Source: Verrucomicrobiota bacterium (GTDB lineage Bacteria; Verrucomicrobiota; Verrucomicrobiae; Limisphaerales; UBA11358). From it: DNA of 64,000 bases. Below the pieces are notes generated by a model, which was not told the origin of the DNA, did not search any database, and was given only the letters and a program-made list of their open reading frames with translations. The translations under genes and the position numbers were made by a program. This document shows, in pieces, positions 18,601-26,376 of the stretch; the stretch's first letter is position 1, and each line of letters opens with the position of its first letter. Location: contig JACZKP010000092.1 in the NCBI GenBank assembly GCA_014860005.1, positions 41,511 through 105,510 on the forward strand. The letters are read 5' to 3'.

Positions 18601-19295
18601 GTCCGAATGACGATCAAATGCCCGGGGCATGCCGCGAATGGTTCACACCGCAGAATCTTGTGCATGTGCGCGACGGCGATTTCTCCGTGGCCTGGTCCAC
18701 GCCGGACGCGCCGCTGGTGACGCTCACGGACATCAATCGCGGCAAGTGGCTCGATCATCTGCCAATCAAGAACGGCCATGTCTATTCCTACGCGCTGAAC
18801 AATTACTGGTTTACCAACTACCGCGCGCAGCAGGGCGGACGGTTTGTCTTCCGTTATGCGATTACCAGCGGGCGCGCATTGGAGCGTGAGGCACTCGCCC
18901 GGTTTGACGAAGACACCCGCATCCCCGTGTTTGCCTATCCGCATTTGTCGTCGTTTTCCGCGGCGATCTCGCAAGCGGGCCGGCCCATGCCTGCCAGTGG
19001 CGGCTCATTCCTGAGCCTTGATGCGCCGAATCTGGAGATCGTCACCTTCAAGGAAGCCGAGGATGGCAAGGGTTTCATTCTGCGTTTGCGTGAGCTCGCC
19101 GGGCGGACTGGCGAGGCAGAACTGCGCACGTCGGTTTTCCGCATCCGCGAGGCCTTTCTTTGCAACGGCATGGAGGTGAATCAACGCAAGTTGGTCTCCG
19201 GCGCGAGCGGAGTTATTGTTCCCTTCAAGCCGAACGCGTTCATCACGGTGCGGTTGAAAGCGGATCGGCCGGCGCAGAAAGTTGCTGGGAAGTAG
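15618..19295 (+). CDS. Secreted GH38-like glycosidase with repeat-derived N-terminal extension
   Basis: A 1225-residue paralogue of the 10068-13508 protein. A PL4-like sandwich (WSIGKPDGLGIEFAPGGRPE) is followed by the GH38 region with KVHNDVGYTD (H370-x-D372) and CLTDAPSHSW (candidate nucleophile near Asp481). The ATG at 15618 overlaps the upstream stop as ATGA. Residues of about 22-72 are translated palindromic repeat (DSPSPRPSPAGRGR and SLSRRERVRG), lying between the start and a hydrophobic signal segment (LGVTVCCFVPALLAATA). The repeat stays in frame, and no ATG lies between the repeat and the signal segment. Whether the extended form is made, or a non-ATG internal start is used, cannot be told from sequence. 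Confidence 0.8.
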   Translation: MKAISEFSRPVQDVELEIVSLDSPSPRPSPAGRGRITRRFLEFWESALIGSVLANRGTRDCCSLSRRERVRGNAFAAPTTALLRLGVTVCCFVPALLAATAEPIWSIGKPDGLGIEFAPGGRPELTFTVGQGVPSRDFAGHHDGSVGFDGHTTDKPYTILFDLPDTVAPQYELVLDVIFNTGAPREFKVRVNDQNGIFPIQPAPMHTVFGEQGNDMLLAKQQLVVPIDGAWLNAKGNQITLIPLGLGSLAYDAIALRVAESAPDRTPRLEPTIFFRKKSGKLMEICNVVLPFSKAFAQGEAKVSIGKQTFTRTFASAYDFGVLTEPLDVPASLPAGRARLEVKLDGQVFEAEQEFRPAKQWKVFVCPKVHNDVGYTDLQPHVNELDNRNSDQVLDILRKYPGYKFNFETSWLVENYLDCRTAPTRKEFLTNLRRGRAAMNALYLNLMTGLCTGEELYRAMYFTHQLHREHGGNFDSACLTDAPSHSWFLPTLFSDVGIKGFSNGANQTRAPILHYSSLNEDSPYWWEGMNGERIFMWYARSYVQLKRLVGPGWGQDVSSVEYLKRSVPQFLVRYARDKYAPDAVMIYGAYVDNAAIPETGEAETIAAWNQEFEFPKLIVATDGEYFRYVEKHFADKLPVHRGDCGAYWEDGVGSTALATTQNRQTQQILPAAETAAALASIFEPRNRYPAEDFRGAWKNVMFYNEHTWGAHNSVAQPGRQFVERQWEIKESYSTRANLDARNLLARANNRLAQTIEVDGSSIIAFNWQNRARTAVVEVELGSSEQLVDFADKKVVPMDIYAEQDGWRKVRFLAADVPAMGYKAYAIRGLDTAAHKANEPIEGDTIENQFYRLVVDRQTGGLKSLFDKTANRELLEAGAPYTLNEYLYVSGGEGSEILNCNFGTAPANLTIHRPEQVEIVKGRRTPLGQRLLVQAKSMNTPRITTEYLLHDQIKRVDIVNTIEKDETRAKEAVYFAFPFAAEQPRLEYQIQNGWVRPNDDQMPGACREWFTPQNLVHVRDGDFSVAWSTPDAPLVTLTDINRGKWLDHLPIKNGHVYSYALNNYWFTNYRAQQGGRFVFRYAITSGRALEREALARFDEDTRIPVFAYPHLSSFSAAISQAGRPMPASGGSFLSLDAPNLEIVTFKEAEDGKGFILRLRELAGRTGEAELRTSVFRIREAFLCNGMEVNQRKLVSGASGVIVPFKPNAFITVRLKADRPAQKVAGK
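15683..15833. repeat. Family A inverted repeat pair inside a coding region
   Basis: Two copies of the family A palindrome in opposite orientation (CCCTCTCCCGCTGGGAGAGG near 15699 and CCCTCTCCCGGCGGGAGAGG near 15805) lie inside the 5' end of the GH38-like gene, with CCCTCACCCCGGC at the outer edge. The pair is the same composite as at 27421-27561 and within the 4845-5745 array. It contributes about 50 codons without a stop. Confidence 0.85.
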
Positions 19296-19622
19296 TGCGA
19301 GTTTTCAATCTAACGTGTCGCCGGAATTTCAAAGTGACCTCTTCGTGTCCTCCACGTTGACCTTTAAAAGCAGCGCCGCGTAGCCGCAGCCAATCGAGCG
19401 CCGACAGTTTTGTGCGCGTGTTTCCTCACCCACGAAATTTTCCCGCGGATAAAGGTATCCGCGCTCCGGGAGAATCTTTGCAGGAAGCAAAGATGCTTGG
19501 AGATAGAGCTTCAGAGGTCGTTGAGGAAAAATGGGTGTCGCAAACGCAGCTTGCAAACGCAATGGGTCGAAGGTAGAGAACCCTATCTGCCTGAAAAACC
19601 TACAGGCATTGGATTACGCGTC
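19296..19622. other. Intergenic region with two adjacent perfect hairpins
   Basis: No gene was recognised. Two perfect 8-bp stems stand close together: CGCGGATA/TATCCGCG at 19444-19463 with a 4-nt loop, and ATCTTTGC/GCAAAGAT at 19474-19494 with a 5-nt loop. The frame passing through them is open but reads like low-complexity coding noise. They may be a repeat-family unit or RNA structure ahead of the small genes that follow. Confidence 0.5.
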
Positions 19623-19994
19623 ATGACAGACAAACCATTTGATTACGATCTGGACGGCGCCGTCGTCATGCTACTGGTTCAGTATTTGGAGGGTGACACA
19701 GACGAGGAGCTTTTTGACTTTATGCAAGCAAGACACGATGCTCGGCTTGACGATCGAGAATGGCCACCCAAGTACCGAATCGGTCCCACCGGCATTTGCA
19801 AAGGCATGCGGTTTGCCCAGATTCAGACTTACGCGGGGTCTTTGATCCTGCATGTCATTCGTGATGCGCAGGACGGCAGGTTTGGCAGGCCGATAATTTA
19901 TCGCTCTTCCTCCACAGGCCCTTTTACTCTGTTGAATCGGGACGGTGTCGAATCTGAGTTGGAGGCGGATGAGTTGATCAAATCGAAGACGTGA
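19623..19994 (+). CDS. Hypothetical small acidic protein
   Basis: A 123-residue protein from the ATG at 19623 (MTDKPFDYDLDGAVVMLLVQ). The open frame extends upstream to 19410, but that part is non-conserved looking and carries the hairpins, so the internal start is chosen. It is acidic at both ends with a central beta-rich stretch (GMRFAQIQTYAGSLILHVIR). No signal peptide or known motif is visible. It is followed by two other small hypothetical genes on the same strand. Confidence 0.5.
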   Translation: MTDKPFDYDLDGAVVMLLVQYLEGDTDEELFDFMQARHDARLDDREWPPKYRIGPTGICKGMRFAQIQTYAGSLILHVIRDAQDGRFGRPIIYRSSSTGPFTLLNRDGVESELEADELIKSKT

Positions 19995-20036
19995 TTACAT
20001 TACGTCTGAACGAAGTTATGATGAGATAACAGCTTT

Positions 20037-20294
20037 ATGTGGGAAGAAGACCCAAGAGTGCAGGAGGCCAATTACCGATTCTTAGTGATGTTGGTGGGCG
20101 CGGTCACTGTGGGCATGACGGTGTGGGCGGTGTTGGAAGGCGATTGGATGATTTTGGGTTACTGGATGATTTGCTTGGTTGGCTTCTTCCTGGCCTTGTG
20201 TATTTACGCAGCCGTGGTGTGGATGATCGCTCATGCGGTTGTTTGGCTGGGCGGCTTGCTCAAAAGAGTATTTCAACAGAATTATGATGCATAG
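20037..20294 (+). CDS. Small membrane protein, two hydrophobic segments
   Basis: An 85-residue protein. It has a short acidic N-terminus (MWEEDPRVQEANYRF) and two or three hydrophobic helices (VMLVGAVTVGMTVWAVLEGD and MICLVGFFLALCIYAAVVWM). The C-terminal end, LLKRVFQQNYDA, is basic. The family is not recognised. It lies 42 bp after the preceding hypothetical gene and may belong to the same small operon. Confidence 0.5.
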   Translation: MWEEDPRVQEANYRFLVMLVGAVTVGMTVWAVLEGDWMILGYWMICLVGFFLALCIYAAVVWMIAHAVVWLGGLLKRVFQQNYDA

Positions 20295-20351
20295 CTTGCT
20301 CGGACTAATGCCCGGACTACTGAGAATTGCCGGGCCGTGCTTGCCCAACCC

Positions 20352-20744
20352 GTGAAAACGCGAAACACCCTAATACTGCTAGCCGGATTGGTTCTGGGGG
20401 GATTCGTATTGGTTCAATACGTTGTCCATCGCGGCGTGCAATCTCGAATCGGACCCGAGCACATCTACAACCTATCCGAGCAGCCCAAGCATTTGACCGA
20501 AGAATTGGCTTTGGCCAAGGCTCTCGAAACGCTTGCGCGAGATGGGTTGGGCACGGATTGGCAACCAGCGCTGGACGGTCGCACTTCGGCCCCGGATGGT
20601 CGAGCCGACGAGTTCGCATCGCGCAACACCATCCACCCAAACCGCGTAACTTTTCTGCTCACGAATGGAAGCGGGGCCGCGCAATTCGTGTCGGTGGAAC
20701 TCGTGACAAGCCAGGTGGTTTGCCGGGCTTCAATTCCAAAATGA
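20352..20744 (+). CDS. Hypothetical membrane-anchored protein
   Basis: A frame of 130 residues from a GTG at 20352 (GTG at 20337 is the alternative). The N-terminal KTRNTLILLAGLVLGGFVLV is a signal anchor. The remaining domain contains EELALAKALETLARDG and a beta-rich end (VTFLLTNGSGAAQFVSVELV). No family was recognised. It lies 57 bp from the preceding small gene. Confidence 0.5.
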   Translation: MKTRNTLILLAGLVLGGFVLVQYVVHRGVQSRIGPEHIYNLSEQPKHLTEELALAKALETLARDGLGTDWQPALDGRTSAPDGRADEFASRNTIHPNRVTFLLTNGSGAAQFVSVELVTSQVVCRASIPK

Positions 20745-20843
20745 GTAGTACGACTCCGCTTGTGAACCGTCTCGGAACATCAGGCGAAATCCTGATGCAC
20801 TTCGCCACGTTCCGTCACAGCAAAGTTGAAGTTCAATGAAGCT

Positions 20844-22175
20844 ATGAAAAAAACCGACGCTTATTCATCGGGCTACAATCGCACCCGTCGCCAGTTCCTG
20901 AAATCGTCTGCCGCGCTCACGGGTGCCGCGTTGACCGGCGCGCTGCCCCTCGAACGCAGCGTCCATGCCGCCGGTAGTGGGGTAATCAGAATCGGCCTCG
21001 TCGGCTGCGGCAATCGCGGCATCATGGCGGCCATCAACGCGCTGAACGCGGGCAAAGACATCCGCCTCGTTGCTTTGGCCGACGTATTCGAGGAAAAACT
21101 GATGCCGGCGCGTGAACAATTGCAAAAGACGAGACCGGGACAGGTTGTGGTGGACGCGGTGAGTTGTTTTGCGGGCTTCGATGCGTACCAGCAACTCATC
21201 GCGAGCGATGTGGACGTGGTGCTCATTGCCCCGGCGTCGCATTTCATTCCGGCCATGCTCAAGCTGGCGGTGGAACGAAACAAACACGTCTTCTGCGAAA
21301 AGCCGCACGGTATTGACATTCCGGGCGTGGCGGTCTGCCGGGCCGCCGCCGAAATGGCCCGCCAGAAGAAACTCAACCTCGTGTCCGGCTTGTGCTGGCG
21401 TTACGACACGGGGGTACGCGAGACGATGAAGCGCGTTCACGACGGCGCGATTGGTGACATTGTGGCGATCCAGGAAACCTATGTGAGCCGTCCCTACTAC
21501 CCGCGCGAGCGCCGTCCCGGTCAGAACGAAATGGAGTTTCAGATGTGGAACTGGTATCACTTCAACTGGCTTTCCGGCGACCAGACCGCGCAGCAACTCA
21601 TTCACAGTCTCGACAAGGCTTCCTGGGCGATGCACGACCAACCGCCGCAAAAAGTCTGGGGCATGGGCGGGCGTCAGACCTGCCTGGACCCGGTGTTTGG
21701 CGACCAGTTCGATCATCAGGCCGTGATATTCGAGTATGCGAACGGCGTGCGGCTCTATGGTTTCACGCGCGACCAACCGGAGTGTTACAACAACACCTCG
21801 GACATTTTCATCGGCACCAAAGGCCGCTGCGATTTGCTCGCGCACCGCATCACCGGCGAAACCAACTGGCACTACGACCAGCCCAAGGCGAACATGTATG
21901 ACCTGGAGCACCGGGCGTTGTTCGATGCCATCCGCTCCGGCCAATCTCTCAACAACGGGCCTTACATGTGCCTGAGCAGCGAACTGGCGGTGGTAGCGCA
22001 GATGGCCTGTTATTCCGGCAACATGATTGGCTGGGAGGACGCCCTGCAATCCAAACGTTCCTTCGCACTGCCGCGCTACGGTTGGGACGTTGAACCACCG
22101 GTAAGACCCGGCCGCGATGGACGTTATCCAAGCGCCATGCAGGGCAATGCGGAACTGAGCAAATGGATCACATGA
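20844..22175 (+). CDS. Tat-exported Gfo/Idh/MocA-family oxidoreductase
   Basis: A 443-residue protein from the ATG at 20844. NRTRRQFLKSSAALTGAALT is a twin-arginine signal. The Rossmann motif IRIGLVGCGNRGIMAAINAL and the conserved HVFCEKPHGID (catalytic Lys in EKP) define the family, which oxidises or reduces sugars and sugar derivatives with NAD(P). Export by Tat suggests a tightly bound cofactor in the periplasm, as for related glycoside-acting oxidoreductases. The start codon of the next gene overlaps its stop codon. The sugar substrate is not known. Confidence 0.88.
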   Translation: MKKTDAYSSGYNRTRRQFLKSSAALTGAALTGALPLERSVHAAGSGVIRIGLVGCGNRGIMAAINALNAGKDIRLVALADVFEEKLMPAREQLQKTRPGQVVVDAVSCFAGFDAYQQLIASDVDVVLIAPASHFIPAMLKLAVERNKHVFCEKPHGIDIPGVAVCRAAAEMARQKKLNLVSGLCWRYDTGVRETMKRVHDGAIGDIVAIQETYVSRPYYPRERRPGQNEMEFQMWNWYHFNWLSGDQTAQQLIHSLDKASWAMHDQPPQKVWGMGGRQTCLDPVFGDQFDHQAVIFEYANGVRLYGFTRDQPECYNNTSDIFIGTKGRCDLLAHRITGETNWHYDQPKANMYDLEHRALFDAIRSGQSLNNGPYMCLSSELAVVAQMACYSGNMIGWEDALQSKRSFALPRYGWDVEPPVRPGRDGRYPSAMQGNAELSKWIT

Positions 22176-23200
22176 ACAATTATGTAGCCGCCGACGTAAG
22201 AAGGCGGCTTTCCGATCCACTGGCAAGTCCGCCGCCTTACGGCGTCGGCTACGGCACAAGGGCAGGAACTGCAGGACTTGACAGTTCGTCGTCTATTTCC
22301 CGCCGCGAGTTTGTTCGGCAAACGCTGCTCACCGGCGCCGCGGCGTGCGCGGCGGCACAGACTATTGGTTGCCGCGCGCTGTCGCCCTCGCGTGAGCCGC
22401 GCTGGCAAATTGGTTGTTACACCCGCCCTTGGGATCAATTTGATTACCGCACGGCGCTCGATGGAATCGCGGAGGCGGGCTTCAAGTATGCAGGGCTTAT
22501 GACCGCGAAGGGAAAGTCGTGGGTCATCATCACGACCGATACATCGCTGGATGAAGCCGCGGAAATCGGTGGTGAAGTGCGGCGGCGCGGACTGACGTTG
22601 CGCTCACTGTACGCCGGCGATTTTCCGGTGGCGAAATCGGTTGATGCCGGAATCAAAGGATTGAGAAGGCTCATTGACAACTGCGCCGCGTGCGGCGCGC
22701 CGAACCTGATGTTGGGCGGAGTCGGTGACGCGAAGCTGTACGACGACTATTTCACCGTGGTTCGCGAATGTTGCGATTACGCTGCGGCGAAAAGCATTGG
22801 GTTGAGCATGAAGCCGCATGGTGGATTGAATGCCACAGGTGCGCAATGCCGTCAGGCGGTCGAGCGTGTCGGACACCGGAGTTTTCGCATCTGGTATGAT
22901 CCCGGCAACATCCTGTATTACTCGGACGGTGCGTTTGATCCGGTGGCGGATGCTGCCTCGGTGGACGGCCTGGTGGTGGGCGTGAGTGTGAAGGATTATC
23001 GGCATCCGAAAGACGTGATGGTGACGCCGGGAACGGGGCAGGTGAATTTCACGGGCGTGTTCGAGCGTCTGAAGCAAGGTGGCTTCACGCGCGGGCCGTT
23101 GATCGTCGAGTGTCTGACGCGCGGCACCGCAGCCCAAATCACGGCCGAGGCCAAGAAAGCACGGCTTTTTCTGGAAGAGTTGACCGGGCAGGAAGCATGA
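22172..23200 (+). CDS. Tat-exported sugar isomerase/epimerase-like TIM barrel lipoprotein
   Basis: A 342-residue protein. The ATG at 22172 overlaps the preceding TGA; an ATG at 22163 is in the same frame. A twin-arginine signal ISRREFVRQTLLTGAAACAA ends in a possible lipobox (TIGC). The mature part is an AP-endonuclease-2-like TIM barrel (YTRPWDQFDYRTALDGIAEA, IWYDPGNILYY, SVKDYRHP). Between the start and the Tat motif are about 30 residues (YVAADVRRRLSDPLAS and on) encoded by a palindromic repeat at 22184-22252. Coupling to the upstream oxidoreductase suggests that both act on one exported sugar substrate. Confidence 0.8.
   Translation: MNNYVAADVRRRLSDPLASPPPYGVGYGTRAGTAGLDSSSSISRREFVRQTLLTGAAACAAAQTIGCRALSPSREPRWQIGCYTRPWDQFDYRTALDGIAEAGFKYAGLMTAKGKSWVIITTDTSLDEAAEIGGEVRRRGLTLRSLYAGDFPVAKSVDAGIKGLRRLIDNCAACGAPNLMLGGVGDAKLYDDYFTVVRECCDYAAAKSIGLSMKPHGGLNATGAQCRQAVERVGHRSFRIWYDPGNILYYSDGAFDPVADAASVDGLVVGVSVKDYRHPKDVMVTPGTGQVNFTGVFERLKQGGFTRGPLIVECLTRGTAAQITAEAKKARLFLEELTGQEA
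22184..22252. repeat. Family B palindrome inside a coding region
   Basis: GTAGCCGCCGACGTAAG at 22184 is mirrored by an inverted CTTACGGCGTCGGCTAC ending at 22252, with a further GGCGG/CCGCC extension and a short loop. A one-armed copy (GTAGCCGCCGACGTGAGGAG) occurs at 62320-62345 between genes. Here it lies just after the start codon of the Tat-exported isomerase and is read through without a stop. Confidence 0.8.
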
Positions 23201-23245
23201 GTCGCGTCTTCTGCGTAGGACACGCACACCAGCAAGATGAGATCT

Positions 23246-24229
23246 ATGAAAACCAAACACAAACAAACACGACGCAACTTCATCAAAGCCGGCGCTGGCT
23301 TTGCGGTCGCCGCGGGGGTGTTGGATTTGACGAGTCCGTTGATGTCCGCTGAAGCGAAACGATGGCCGGTCGGCTGCCGCGATGTTTACCTCAAATTCGC
23401 CGGCCAACCCGACAGTTGGTCGTGCATGAAGGCGCTCGGCGCGGAAGGCGCGGAGGTGGCGGTTTCGCTGGATTTATCCTGCCCGCAGTTAGTTCACCCG
23501 GATCGCAAATACACACTGGCGACAGCAGACGGCATCAAGACGCTCAAGGACGATCTCGCCGCCGGCGGGGGCCGCATCGCCGCGTTCATGATGGGGAATC
23601 GCTTCGACGAACAATTGGAAAAGGAACTCGACTGCACACGCGGGCTGGTGAACGCGGCGCATCAACTCGGCGTGAACACCATCCGCATTGATGTGGTGCC
23701 GCGCAAATTGAGCGGTGACGAATTCCTGCGGTTCGCCATCAAAGCCTGCCGGGGCATGTGCGAGATTGCTGACGGAACGCCGATCCGTTATGGCGTCGAG
23801 AACCACGGCAATATTACGAATGATCCGGTGTTCCTGGAAAAACTCTTCGACGGCGTTGGCTCGGACAAGCTCGGCCTGACGCTGGACACGGCGAACTTCT
23901 ATTGGTGGGGACATCCGGTGAATGACTTGTATCCGATTTACGAGAAGTTCGCTTCGCGCGCCGTGCATACACACTGCAAGAACATCCGATATCCCGACGA
24001 CAAGAAGAACGTCAAGCGCGAGATGGGCTGGGAATACGCGAAATACTGCTGCCCGATTTACGAGGGCGACATTGATTTCGCGCGCGTCGTCAAAATCCTG
24101 CGCCAGGCCAATTACCGCGGCGACCTGTGCGTGGAGAACGAATCGTTGGGCCGCTTCCCGGAAGCGGAGCGCGGCGACATTTTACGGAAGGAAATCGCGT
24201 TGTTGAAGAAGCTCGCTCAGGCCGGATAA
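23246..24229 (+). CDS. Tat-exported sugar isomerase/epimerase-like TIM barrel
   Basis: A 327-residue protein; the ATG at 23246 is used, with an in-frame ATG at 23237. KQTRRNFIKAGAGFAVAAGV is a clear Tat signal. The barrel shows GVENHGNITND, LGLTLDTANFYWWG and HTHCKNIRYP, with the His/Glu/Asp metal positions expected in xylose-isomerase-like proteins. It follows the related 22172-23200 gene by 45 bp, so the pair is probably co-expressed. It is not closely similar to its neighbour in the N-terminal half, so it likely handles a different intermediate. Confidence 0.82.
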   Translation: MKTKHKQTRRNFIKAGAGFAVAAGVLDLTSPLMSAEAKRWPVGCRDVYLKFAGQPDSWSCMKALGAEGAEVAVSLDLSCPQLVHPDRKYTLATADGIKTLKDDLAAGGGRIAAFMMGNRFDEQLEKELDCTRGLVNAAHQLGVNTIRIDVVPRKLSGDEFLRFAIKACRGMCEIADGTPIRYGVENHGNITNDPVFLEKLFDGVGSDKLGLTLDTANFYWWGHPVNDLYPIYEKFASRAVHTHCKNIRYPDDKKNVKREMGWEYAKYCCPIYEGDIDFARVVKILRQANYRGDLCVENESLGRFPEAERGDILRKEIALLKKLAQAG

Positions 24230-24273
24230 AGGCAAATCCGGAAACCACGAAACCCACGGGGTGAAACGAAAGG

Positions 24274-26241
24274 TCATTTCACCCGCACCAATACCACGCC
24301 GTGCCGTGGAACGTTGGCCTGAAATTCCTGCGCGAACCGGCCCAGGTCTTTGTGCCGCCACAGATCGCGGACACGCGGTTTGCCTTTGATTCCCAAATCC
24401 GCCCAGCGAGCGGTGATGGTGGTCTCCAGTTCACCGCGGTTGCAGAGGCCAACTGCCTTCGTGCCGTCCGCAAGGTCTTTCACCATGATGAAGGTGCTTT
24501 CGTCGAGTTCAATCACACGGGCACACTGGCCGAGCGGGTCCTGGTTCACTTCAATCACTTCTGGATTGCAGAGCACGTTGAGGGTGAATTCGTCGAGCTT
24601 GGTCATGTCGCCGCTATAGAAGATGGGTGATGCCATCAGACACCAGAGCGACATGAAGGAATATTGCTCGGTCGGCGTAAGCGGACAGGGGGCAGGCAGA
24701 CCGCCGCCGCGCGCATTGCCGATGTAGCCAATCTGGATGTAGTCGGGATCGTTCCAACTGCCGGGCTTCGACCACGCGCGATGCTCCGCGTTCTTGAGCG
24801 CGACGTTGAAGATGTTGTTCAACTCGAAACCGAGATCGCCGGAGGTGCGCCAGCTCTGCGCGCCGACTTCCGCGCCCCATTCCCATACGTTGCCCATGCC
24901 GTACTGGCAAAGATTGAGCAGGATGTCGCGCTGCTGTTGCTTCAACAAATCGCCCATGAGCCGGTAGGGTTTCTGGAACATGTCAGGGCTTTTGTCGTCC
25001 CTGGCGATTTGCCCGTAGGAACACCAGTCGTGTTTGAGCAGATCAAATCCCCAATCCGCAAACTGCTTCGCGTCCTGCGCTTCGTGCCCGTAGCTCCCGG
25101 CGAAACCAGCACACGTGCGCGGGCCGGGTGAGGTGTAAATGCCCGCCTTGAGTCCCCGCGCGTGGATGTAATCGGTCAACCCGTTCATGTCCGGGAAATG
25201 TTTGTTCGGCACAATGTTTCCGCGCTCGTCGCGCAGCGGACCGACGCGCAACGGGTCTTTGTTTTTCTCCGCGTTCATCCAGCAATCGTCAATGCTCACG
25301 TATTGATAACCCACGTCCGCCATGCCGCTGCTTACCATGAGGTCCGCGGCCTCGCGCATCATCGCGTCCGTGATGCGGTCGTAGTGCGCATACCAATGAT
25401 TCCAGCCCATCGAAGGCGTCAGCGAAAGCGTGTCGCCGCACACAATCTTAAAAGCGCGCGATGCTCGGCCATGCTGGTTTTTCGCGCGCAACGTTAAACG
25501 ATACTCGCCGCGTTCAGCGATGGACCCGGTGATGATGCCCGTTGCGGAATCCAGCGTTAGCCCGCGCGGCAGTCCACTGGCGGAAAAAGTCATGGGCCGC
25601 TCGCCTTGCGTAGGGATGCGGTAGAGGAACGGGTTGCCCGGCCGGCAACCGTAAATCGTCGGTCCGTTGATGCGCGGCACGGGGCCGGGCTTTGGTGTGA
25701 GCATAACGGCCGGTTCAACTGGCACGCCGACGATCTGCGGCTTGGCGCCGCTGACGATGAAGCGGGCTTCCGCCCAATTAGCGTGATCATAACTGACCCC
25801 GTCGCCCGCATCGCCCACCTGCAACAGAAGCGTTTTCACGCCGCGCAAATCGAGGTCCACTGCCTTGGCGGGATCACCCGGTTTCATCACACCCGATTGC
25901 CACAGAGTGCGGCCATCAGCAATGGCTTTGAAAAGAATCGAGCCCGGCCCGTTCGCGTTGTCGTCCACGCCTGCGAACGCGAGGAAGCGTTCTGAGCCAC
26001 CGGCCAGTTCAATGCGAGCGGAACTGATGGCGTGAGTGCCGACGCCGCGCTCGAATTGGCGGCCACCGACGGCGAGCGTTTGTTCGCGAATGCTGCGATT
26101 GGTTTGTGGTGTGCCCCAGCCCTGCGTCATCTGGCTGAGGTCGAGGGTGTCCAACCAGACGGTTTCGGCAGCGTGCGTGAGGGAAGCGAACGCCAGCCAT
26201 ACGGTGGGGAGGAAAAGTCGTGTGCGCATATTGCACTTCAT
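24274..26241 (-). CDS. Secreted GH27 alpha-galactosidase with NPCBM domain
   Basis: A 655-residue protein with a signal peptide ending near THAAE. An NPCBM domain (residues of about 25-165, VWLDTLDLSQMTQGWG and FERGVGTHAISSARIEL) is followed by an Ig-like putative domain (LPRGLTLDSATGIITGS). The GH27 catalytic barrel starts at TPSMGWNHWYAHYDRITD. The nucleophile is the Asp in DLLKHDWCSY and the acid/base is the Asp in RTSGDLG. SIDDCWM and EVNQDPLGQ are also family hallmarks. It hydrolyses terminal alpha-galactosides, or possibly beta-L-arabinopyranosides. An in-frame ATG at 26229 is an alternative start. Confidence 0.92.
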   Translation of the reverse strand: MKCNMRTRLFLPTVWLAFASLTHAAETVWLDTLDLSQMTQGWGTPQTNRSIREQTLAVGGRQFERGVGTHAISSARIELAGGSERFLAFAGVDDNANGPGSILFKAIADGRTLWQSGVMKPGDPAKAVDLDLRGVKTLLLQVGDAGDGVSYDHANWAEARFIVSGAKPQIVGVPVEPAVMLTPKPGPVPRINGPTIYGCRPGNPFLYRIPTQGERPMTFSASGLPRGLTLDSATGIITGSIAERGEYRLTLRAKNQHGRASRAFKIVCGDTLSLTPSMGWNHWYAHYDRITDAMMREAADLMVSSGMADVGYQYVSIDDCWMNAEKNKDPLRVGPLRDERGNIVPNKHFPDMNGLTDYIHARGLKAGIYTSPGPRTCAGFAGSYGHEAQDAKQFADWGFDLLKHDWCSYGQIARDDKSPDMFQKPYRLMGDLLKQQQRDILLNLCQYGMGNVWEWGAEVGAQSWRTSGDLGFELNNIFNVALKNAEHRAWSKPGSWNDPDYIQIGYIGNARGGGLPAPCPLTPTEQYSFMSLWCLMASPIFYSGDMTKLDEFTLNVLCNPEVIEVNQDPLGQCARVIELDESTFIMVKDLADGTKAVGLCNRGELETTITARWADLGIKGKPRVRDLWRHKDLGRFAQEFQANVPRHGVVLVRVK

Positions 26242-26376
26242 TTATACAACTGTTGAAGAAACCATCTCCTTGACCGCCATCAAGGTGGGTGAGGGTGACG
26301 AAAGGTTGCTCGCCGCGTGGGACCAATAATTGATTTGCATCAAGGGCCGCATTTGGTGAACACCTATAGTCGGATT

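Noticed and set aside
19623..20744. Additional integron cassettes in the run of small hypothetical genes
   Set aside because: No RYYYAAC/GTTRRRY pairs with palindromic interior were found between these genes.
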